From the NCBI GenBank assembly GCA_021786815.1, contig JAJYMR010000168.1, positions 1 to 5,003 on the forward strand: 5,003 bases of DNA, written 5' to 3'. A program made the translations under genes and the position numbers. This DNA comes from Deltaproteobacteria bacterium (lineage in GTDB: Bacteria; Desulfobacterota; Binatia; Binatales; Binataceae). This document shows positions 1-4,095 of this stretch, piece after piece (the first letter of the stretch is position 1; each line of letters starts with the position of its first letter). The notes below the pieces were generated by a model. That model saw only the letters and a list, made by a program, of their open reading frames with translations, was not told the DNA's origin and made no database searches.

Positions 1-51
1 CTCGCGCAAGACCCCGATGATCTGTTCCTCGCTGAACCTGCTCCGCCGCAT
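1..51 (-). CDS. IS3-family transposase OrfA, N-terminus only
   Basis: The minus strand reads ATG at 51-49 followed by MRRSRFSEEQIIGVLRE, running off the left edge. This is the conserved opening of IS3-family OrfA (the general pattern is M-K/R-R/K-S-R-F-x-E-E-Q-I-I-x-x-L), a small helix-turn-helix protein that binds the inverted repeats. In IS3 elements OrfA is joined to the DDE integrase OrfB by programmed -1 frameshifting; that part is outside the window. The start is supported by a GAAGGAG ribosome binding site at 66-60 on the minus strand, eight bases upstream of the ATG. Only 17 codons are visible, so the subgroup cannot be fixed. Confidence 0.85.
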   Translation of the reverse strand, partial: MRRSRFSEEQIIGVLRE

Positions 52-115
52 CTGTCCGTCTCCTTCGCGTGACGGACTCTACCTCAAAACGCGGGGATTT
101 TCGGGGTGCAGGCCA
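1..115 (-). mobile_element. End of an IS3-family insertion sequence (left end, truncated by window edge)
   Basis: Read on the minus strand, this stretch begins with TGGCCTGCACCCCG, continues through about 60 bases of leader, and then starts an IS3-type OrfA. A terminal TG followed by a C-rich block is typical of IS3-family inverted repeats, so I place the outer tip at 115. A tip at 110 (TGCACCCCG) is also possible. The opposite inverted repeat, OrfB and the target duplication on that side lie outside the window, so neither intactness nor the direct repeat can be judged. Orientation points away from the two-component system; insertion may have trimmed whatever once occupied 116-1140. Confidence 0.75.
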
Positions 116-856
116 CTTCCACTGAGAGAAAGCTCCAGTTACACCTGACGCAGTTAGAGAGTCGCGCTTTTTTGCCCGGGCATAGATCGCTGTCGCGCAG
201 TGGCCGGATCAGAAACTCATGTCGCAGGGTCTTCTCGTACTTTGGCGACGCTGCGGCGCGACACTTCAGAAGGTTCACGCGGAACCGGTAAGGCAATTCT
301 GGGAGCAACGGAAACGTGCCGTGAAACAAAGACGAACTCGGCCGACGGAATTAACTCGCCGTCAACCTAATGCTGCGAAGGTGCGGCAACTTCGAGAATC
401 TAAGAAGAGGAGCATCCACCGTGCCAGGGCGACCGGATGCGCTAGACGACCACGTGGGGCGATTCTCCTACGGCGAATCGGCACGCCCGGCTCGGCTGGC
501 GACGGGCAAATCTATCCGGCAGAGACCTGCAACGGAAGGACGCTAGTGGCGCGGGTTCGTGGCAACCATTTGGAAAGCGGCGAGATCAGTCAGTTGTTTG
601 TAAGACGTTGGATGACCAAAATGTCTGTTGCATAAAAGTTCACGTCGAGAGAGATTTGCGGATTCTTGAGGAAACGCCGCAGGTTTCTTGAAGTATCATC
701 ACAGGATCCTTAATCCCGGCAGCCCGACTTCCGACACGTCAGAGGTTTCCGACACTCCCAGAGGACGGTAGCATCGTCGCGTTCGATTCTCTGCGTCATC
801 GATGCGTTCGAGTGTGAGTTGTGACCGGGGACAGCCAATATGCCGGCGACGTTCGA
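116..856. other. No supportable gene; probable degraded or non-coding flank of the IS
   Basis: I read all six frames here and found no conserved motif. The longest plus-strand frame (219-635, 138 codons) gives an arginine-rich product with no recognisable fold, typical of an out-of-frame reading of GC-rich DNA. A GTG at 421 preceded by GAGGAG opens a 41-codon frame ending in a TAG, too short and featureless to call. An imperfect tandem repeat lies at 729-764. There is no tRNA, rRNA or CRISPR pattern. Position beside an IS3 end fits a zone of old insertions and gene decay, but that is inference. Confidence 0.5.
729..764. repeat. Imperfect tandem direct repeat, two copies of about 18 bp
   Basis: Two adjacent copies share TTCCGACAC at the start and CAGAGG at the end: 729-745 (TTCCGACACGTCAGAGG) and 747-764 (TTCCGACACTCCCAGAGG). 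They differ in the two to three central bases. Function is unknown. Two copies could be a chance or slippage product, or a pair of protein-binding sites. Confidence 0.5.
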
Positions 857-1078
857 TTATTTGCACTTGCCCAGCGCACAGTCCTTCTTAATCAGCGACG
901 CTGCTTTGGTTGCGTCGGCCTCGGTCTCGAAGCCAAGCACCGCCGATTGATCTCGCGAGACGGATTCGAGCGAGTCGCTCCGACGATTTTCGACTCGCTC
1001 TCCCAGGCGGCGGACACGCCACTGCCCGAGGCCGTGGACCGAGCCCCTCCCGTAATCATCGGCGCCATAACGACGACG
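857..1078 (-). pseudogene. Possible relic of a small protein gene, start codon missing
   Basis: The minus-strand frame ending in TAA at 859-857 is open back to an in-frame TAG at 1081-1079 and encodes about 73 residues. Its C-terminus reads VLGFETEADATKAASL then IKKDCALGKCK, a balanced, charged, helix-like sequence that looks like real protein. First codon positions are G-rich, second positions have lower GC, and third positions are GC-rich, as expected for coding DNA. However, the frame has no ATG, GTG or TTG near its upstream end. Just upstream of the TAG the same frame again looks protein-like (NQLLKADYKQKALR), so a nonsense mutation or a frameshift is possible. A competing frame with an ATG at 1068 (58 codons, ending at 892) and a plus-strand frame (821-1132) cover the same DNA. 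I do not recognise the family. Confidence 0.3.
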
Positions 1079-1146
1079 CTAGCGCAGTGCTTTCTGTTTG
1101 TAGTCTGCCTTCAGAAGTTGGTTACATTGTGAAATTATAGTTGCTG

Positions 1147-1168
1147 TTTGAAACGTATTCGTTTCAAA
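1147..1168. promoter_or_regulatory. Perfect 9-4-9 inverted repeat, candidate activator (enhancer) site
   Basis: The arms are TTTGAAACG (1147-1155) and CGTTTCAAA (1160-1168), an exact 9-base inverted repeat separated by TATT. Its centre lies about 50 bases upstream of the -24 element of the sigma54 promoter, roughly -75 from the expected start. That is close for an enhancer-binding-protein site, which is usually at -80 to -150, but it is compatible. An exact 10-base copy of one arm with its flanking G (GTTTGAAACG) recurs at 2312-2321, upstream of the kinase gene. The natural candidate to bind it is the NtrC-type regulator encoded from 4092; that link is inferred. No T-run follows, which argues against a terminator. 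Confidence 0.6.
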
Positions 1169-1170
1169 GA

Positions 1171-1190
1171 ATATTCATTTCTCTGAATAT
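1171..1190. promoter_or_regulatory. Second inverted repeat, AT-rich (7-6-7)
   Basis: The arms ATATTCA (1171-1177) and TGAATAT (1184-1190) match exactly around the spacer TTTCTC. The element sits between the larger palindrome and the -24/-12 promoter, inside a run far more AT-rich than the rest of the window. It could be a second protein site or part of a bendable spacer (for example an IHF-like bend) that helps a distant activator reach sigma54 polymerase. No specific IHF consensus could be assigned with confidence. Confidence 0.35.
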
Positions 1191-1206
1191 ATAGTCGTTT
1201 CGGCAT

Positions 1207-1221
1207 TGGCACATGGTTTGC
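1207..1221 (+). promoter_or_regulatory. Sigma54 (RpoN) -24/-12 promoter
   Basis: The sequence TGGCAC-ATGGT-TTGC matches the core sigma54 consensus TGGCAC-N5-TTGC at every core position. The invariant GG (1208-1209) and GC (1220-1221) are separated by exactly ten bases. With the C of GC at -12, transcription would start near 1233, giving a leader of about 104 bases before the ATG at 1337. Two inverted repeats lie upstream, and the same locus encodes an activator with a GAFTGA loop. Transcription of the cupredoxin gene is therefore predicted to be strictly activator-dependent. Confidence 0.82.
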
Positions 1222-1292
1222 GCTAAGGGATATCCGATCCGCCCTCACAAAGCGTTTTTGCGCGCCCTTCCAAACATGGCTAGGCGTGCGAA

Positions 1293-1304
1293 CCGCTTCG
1301 GCGG
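1293..1304 (+). other. C(UUCG)G tetraloop hairpin in the mRNA leader
   Basis: CCGC-TTCG-GCGG forms a short 4-bp stem closed by a cUUCGg tetraloop, one of the most stable small RNA loops. It lies 17 bases before the Shine-Dalgarno sequence of the cupredoxin gene, leaving that site free. It may mark a 5' stabilising structure; there is no U-tract, so it is not a terminator. A 12-base match can arise by chance in GC-rich DNA. Confidence 0.4.
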
Positions 1305-1321
1305 CATGAAGCAGGTTGTCC

Positions 1322-1329
1322 AAAGGAGG
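1322..1329 (+). promoter_or_regulatory. Strong Shine-Dalgarno sequence fixing the start of the cupredoxin gene
   Basis: AAAGGAGG lies seven bases before the ATG at 1337. The open frame extends upstream to a TTG at 1316, but that codon would put the ribosome binding site inside the gene, so 1337 is the start. Confidence 0.85.
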
Positions 1330-1336
1330 CGCCGAA

Positions 1337-2131
1337 ATGACGCTCGCCACAGTCGCGAAGAAGGCTATCGTGTCGTTGGCCGTTATGCTTGTTGCCAGCC
1401 TGACCTTGCCGTTGCACAGCTTGGGATGGGCTCAACCAAACGCTGGCCAGGGCGCTACAATCAATGGTGTCGTAAAGTTTGTGGGTGAAGTTCCGGGGCC
1501 GCAGAAACTCCAACTCGATCACGATACGATTCCTTGCAGGACGAAAGCCGTACCGGACGAGAGCCTGGTCATCGGACGAGAGGGAGGCATCCGGTATGCG
1601 GTGGTTACGCTCGAGGGTGCCGCGAGCGGCAAGCCGATTGTCCCCAACACGACGCATTATCTGGACTGCCAGCATTGCCGGTTCGTCCCCCATGTTCTTG
1701 CGACGACGGTCGGTGAATCTGTCGTGATCAGGGACTATGATTCTCTCTACCATTCTCTTGAAGCCGTGGTTCCCGGCGGCAAGAGTCTTGCCAGCTGGGT
1801 CGTCAATCCCAGAGGAATGACCGCCGCCCAGGAGCGGCCGACCTTTGTGCCCGACAAGCCGGGGATCATCGCGGTCATCTGCAGCGCTCACCCGTGGATG
1901 GTGGCCTACGTCGTTGTGACCGACACTCCCTACTACGCAGTCACGGATAAGAGCGGGCATTACCAGATCAGCGGCGTTCCGCCGGGCCATTACCTGTTGA
2001 AGGTGTGGACCGAACGTCTCGGACAGGACGAGCGGAACGTCATTCTGGTGGACGGCTCCGTGGCAAAAGCTGACTTTGCGTTTTCCTTGTCCGGGAAAGG
2101 CGCCATGAGCGACGCTGCGTCTCAGCGCTAG
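1337..2131 (+). CDS. Exported cupredoxin-like (type 1 copper) protein with C-terminal carboxypeptidase-regulatory-like domain
   Basis: This encodes 264 residues. Residues 1-32 are a signal peptide: positively charged start (AKKA), hydrophobic core around 11-28, probable cleavage after GWA-32, so the protein acts outside the cytoplasm. Residues about 40-195 form a cupredoxin-type beta barrel. The likely type 1 copper ligands are H139 (in DYDSLYHS) and C182, H185 and M188 in the loop CSAHPWM, the classic C-x2-H-x2-M arrangement. Residues about 108-120 carry a C-x-F-x-P-H-V segment that I recall from cupredoxin proteins annotated near cytochromes. Here it is preceded by an additional cysteine, giving C111-x2-C114, which is followed by arginine and so is not a CXXCH heme site. 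Residues about 200-250 (DKSGHYQISGVPPGHYLLKV) match the carboxypeptidase regulatory-like beta-sandwich repeat. The probable role is periplasmic electron transfer or copper binding; the partner is unknown. A sigma54 promoter at 1207-1221 should drive it, probably through the kinase/regulator pair downstream. No clear terminator follows. Confidence 0.85.
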   Translation: MTLATVAKKAIVSLAVMLVASLTLPLHSLGWAQPNAGQGATINGVVKFVGEVPGPQKLQLDHDTIPCRTKAVPDESLVIGREGGIRYAVVTLEGAASGKPIVPNTTHYLDCQHCRFVPHVLATTVGESVVIRDYDSLYHSLEAVVPGGKSLASWVVNPRGMTAAQERPTFVPDKPGIIAVICSAHPWMVAYVVVTDTPYYAVTDKSGHYQISGVPPGHYLLKVWTERLGQDERNVILVDGSVAKADFAFSLSGKGAMSDAASQR

Positions 2132-2252
2132 CGATGTGCAGTTGGGTGACGCGTCGTCGAACCCGATGACCATTGGCTGCCGGGATGACCTGAAATAGAA
2201 AAGCCCCGGGCGGCGATACGAGATCGGCTGGCCGCAAAGGTGAAAGGAGGGC

Positions 2253-2282
2253 TGCGCGGTGCGATGCAAATCGTACCGCGCA
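2253..2282 (+). other. 13-bp stem-loop with GNRA (GCAA) tetraloop
   Basis: The left arm 2253-2265 (TGCGCGGTGCGAT) pairs with the right arm 2270-2282 (ATCGTACCGCGCA) around GCAA. All 13 positions pair if one G-U wobble is allowed. The loop is of the stable GNRA type. No T-tract follows, so a standard intrinsic terminator is unlikely. AAAGGAGG ends three bases upstream, so the stem would cover the GTG at 2259 and the ATG at 2264. It could be a translation-control element, an mRNA end protected after processing, or a DNA-binding palindrome. Confidence 0.55.
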
Positions 2283-2450
2283 TCACCTATCTATGCCTGT
2301 TCCGCATTGCGGTTTGAAACGGAAACGGGAACTTCCAAAGGTTCGCGTCACACAAACGAGACTTGTTTCGACCGAATCCGGAGAAATGAGCTGATTGCAG
2401 GGTTTGACACATTGATGCCGGAGCGAGATTGTAAACAGAAGCGCCGCTAA
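2259..2450 (+). CDS. Doubtful small ORF, 63 residues, unknown
   Basis: A GTG at 2259 lies eight bases after an AAAGGAGG at 2243-2250, the same ribosome-binding sequence used by the cupredoxin gene, and opens a 63-codon frame ending with TAA. The product is very basic and cysteine-containing (MRCKSYRASP at the start, CKQKRR at the end), has no membrane segment or motif I recognise, and shows no third-position GC preference, which argues against coding. An ATG at 2264 in another frame gives a 17-residue peptide (MQIVPRITYLCLFRIAV) that could be a leader peptide instead. The good ribosome site is the only reason to list it. Confidence 0.2.
   Translation: MRCKSYRASPIYACSALRFETETGTSKGSRHTNETCFDRIRRNELIAGFDTLMPERDCKQKRR
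2312..2321 (+). promoter_or_regulatory. Repeat of the upstream palindrome half-site
   Basis: GTTTGAAACG is identical to 1146-1155, the left arm of the perfect inverted repeat upstream of the sigma54 promoter. A degenerate right arm (ACTTCCAAA, six of nine matching CGTTTCAAA) occurs at 2331-2339 with a nine-base gap, and a direct GAAACG repeat follows immediately at 2322-2327. It may be a weaker site for the same regulator, giving feedback on the kinase and regulator genes. This is inference. Confidence 0.35.
2404..2432 (+). promoter_or_regulatory. Weak candidate sigma70-type promoter for the kinase gene
   Basis: TTGACA at 2404-2409 is a perfect -35 hexamer. Seventeen bases later lies GATTGT (2427-2432), which matches only three of six -10 positions. 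It is the only TTGACA in the gap and sits about 50 bases before the kinase start, a plausible place for a constitutive promoter. Confidence 0.3.
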
Positions 2451-2481
2451 TTTCTCTGAGGGCAAGGATAAAGATGCTCTT

Positions 2482-4095
2482 ATGCATCTATCCGCTTCTC
2501 ACTACTGGCGGCCAGGGAAATTAGGGCTCCATCTGGAAGGAGACCTGAGTCGGCGCTTTCTGCTGGCGTTTTTGGCCGCCGTAGTTCCGTGCATCCTTGC
2601 TCTGGCGGGACTGACAATTTATTCGACGCGCGCGCTGGTGCTTGCCAACCTCAGGCTGGAGGAAATAAGCAGCGCCCTCGAAGCGATCCGCGGCGTGGAT
2701 TCGAATATCAACCGGGCGAGCGCGATTCTGACAGAGAGCTTACTCAGCGGTCGAAGGGATGGGCGCGAGGAGTTTGCCCACCTGCTTGCGACAGTGGACA
2801 GAAAGCTTCGCACCTGTGCTTCCGGAGCCTGTCACGAGACGCGGCCTTCGTTCACGCCACGGAGAATGGCTGCAATCGTGGCTCACACGGTGAAGCGGCT
2901 CGAGGCGAATGACGCGTTTCTCTACTCGGTTGTTCGTGACCCGCAACCGGACCGTTCCGCGCGTTTGGCGGAAATCGACGACCTGATGAGCCAGACGGAT
3001 CGCGAGCTCTGGCTGATGTCAGGAACTCTCACCGGACGGGTCGAGCTCTTGGCAAAGCAAACGCAGGCCATGAGTCAGCGAACCATGGAACTGACGGTTC
3101 TGCTTGTCGTTGCGGTCGTGCTGCTTGGCTCCGCGGTGGCCATTGCGCTAGGTGGCTATGTTTCTCGCCCGATACGCGATCTTTCCACCGGTGTTCGGCG
3201 GGTTACCGGTGGAGACTGGGGATACAGAGTGAGACTGCAGGAACACGGCGAAATCGGCGAGCTGGCGACCTCGTTCAACGCGATGATCGACGAGATCGAG
3301 ATGCGTCGGCGGGAGCTTGCCGAGCATAACCGCACGCTTGAAGAGCGGGTCCGGCTGCGTACCGAGGAGCTCAGGAAGAAAGGCGAGATTCTGGCTCGCT
3401 CCCAGAGACTGGCTTCCCTGGGAATGATGGCGAGCGGCGTCGCCCATGAGCTTAACAATCCGCTCACCGGCATCCTGATGAAGACGAATCTGATGATGGA
3501 GGAAGTCGAAAAATCCTCATCCTTCTACCGGGAGCTCAGCAAGATCGACCAGGATGCCCTCCGCTGCAAGCGGATTGTAGCCGACCTCAAAAGTCTTTCA
3601 CCCCGCAGCGAGCTGAATAAGAAGCCGTGCCAGGTACCCGCACTAATCGAGCACAGCCTCAGCTTGGTCCGCCATGAGCTCGAACGCCGCAACATTGATG
3701 TAGTGCGCGACATTCAGGATACGCTGCCGGAGATCGTGTGCGATTCGGAGCGCGTTGAGCGCGTGTTGGTCAACCTCTTTATGAATGCGGCCGAGGCGAT
3801 GGAAGAGAAAGGGAGGCTTGGAGTGAGAGTCGCAACTCAGGGCAAGTGGCTTAAGCTCGCGGTCGACGATACCGGCGCGGGTATTTCACAGGAAAACCTG
3901 GCGCATATCTTCGATCCCTTTTTCACTACCAAACCCTACGGAACGGGGCTCGGTCTTTCGCTCAGCCACGGCATCGTGGACGAACATGGGGGCCGAATCG
4001 AGATCGAAAGCCGCACACGCGGGACGGCCGGCCCAGGCGAGCAGAGTGGGACGACGCTGACAATTTTCCTGCCGCTTCCGGAGGAAAAGCCATGA
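2482..4095 (+). CDS. Membrane sensor histidine kinase with CX4CH motif in its periplasmic domain
   Basis: This encodes 537 residues. Transmembrane segments lie at about 25-47 and 203-225, enclosing a mainly helical periplasmic domain of about 155 residues. That domain contains C112-A-S-G-A-C117-H118, a CX4CH motif known as a variant c-type heme attachment site in some multiheme cytochromes; other metal or disulfide use is possible. Next come a HAMP linker (about 226-278), a coiled coil (about 275-305) and a dimerisation domain with phospho-accepting H322 in HELNNPL. The catalytic domain shows the N box (NLFMNAAEAM, N435), G1 (D463-T-G-A-G467), F box (FDPFF, 477-481) and G2 (GTGLGL, 487-492), so all catalytic motifs are intact. 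It should phosphorylate the regulator whose ATG overlaps its stop codon (ATGA, 4092-4095). The start is supported only by AAGGA 13 bases upstream, which is long; a 16-codon frame starting at 2474 overlaps it. No alternative start with a better ribosome site was found. Confidence 0.93.
   Translation: MHLSASHYWRPGKLGLHLEGDLSRRFLLAFLAAVVPCILALAGLTIYSTRALVLANLRLEEISSALEAIRGVDSNINRASAILTESLLSGRRDGREEFAHLLATVDRKLRTCASGACHETRPSFTPRRMAAIVAHTVKRLEANDAFLYSVVRDPQPDRSARLAEIDDLMSQTDRELWLMSGTLTGRVELLAKQTQAMSQRTMELTVLLVVAVVLLGSAVAIALGGYVSRPIRDLSTGVRRVTGGDWGYRVRLQEHGEIGELATSFNAMIDEIEMRRRELAEHNRTLEERVRLRTEELRKKGEILARSQRLASLGMMASGVAHELNNPLTGILMKTNLMMEEVEKSSSFYRELSKIDQDALRCKRIVADLKSLSPRSELNKKPCQVPALIEHSLSLVRHELERRNIDVVRDIQDTLPEIVCDSERVERVLVNLFMNAAEAMEEKGRLGVRVATQGKWLKLAVDDTGAGISQENLAHIFDPFFTTKPYGTGLGLSLSHGIVDEHGGRIEIESRTRGTAGPGEQSGTTLTIFLPLPEEKP

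Larger units (their letters stand above)
2132..2481 (+). other. 350-base intergenic region with hairpin, Shine-Dalgarno-like motif and half-site repeat
   Basis: From left to right it contains the following. (1) A bulged GC-rich hairpin at about 2177-2215 (GCTGCCGGG against CCC...GGCGGC) without a T-run, so at best a weak Rho-type 3' end of the cupredoxin mRNA. (2) AAAGGAGG at 2243-2250 and a strong hairpin at 2253-2282. (3) A copy of the upstream palindrome half-site at 2312-2321 within a GAAACG-GAAACG tandem. (4) A TTGACA at 2404-2409. No convincing gene is present, and I saw no -24/-12 element here. The kinase and regulator therefore probably have their own housekeeping-type promoter. Confidence 0.55.

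Noticed and set aside
219..635. Plus-strand open frame of 138 codons
   Set aside because: It is extremely arginine-rich, has no good ribosome site or motif, and shows none of the base-position pattern of coding DNA.
821..1132. Plus-strand open frame of 103 codons
   Set aside because: It overlaps the more coding-like minus-strand frame at 857-1078, lacks a good ribosome site and has no recognisable domain; kept only as a competing reading.
1213..1336. Coding start at TTG 1316 or ATG 1213 for the cupredoxin region
   Set aside because: The frame from 1213 is out of phase with the conserved protein, and TTG 1316 would place the strong AAAGGAGG inside the gene; ATG 1337 fits with seven-base spacing.
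1667..1681. CXXC in the cupredoxin as a c-type heme site
   Set aside because: The residue after the second cysteine is arginine, not histidine, so the CXXCH requirement is not met.
2177..2215. Possible intrinsic terminator after the cupredoxin gene
   Set aside because: The stem has a bulge, the loop is long, and no T-tract follows on the plus strand.
1280..2269. Long minus-strand open frame (329 codons) opposite the cupredoxin gene
   Set aside because: It is a shadow: the plus strand has a signal peptide, copper ligands, a strong ribosome site and a promoter, while the minus frame is rich in Arg/His/Ser and has no motif.
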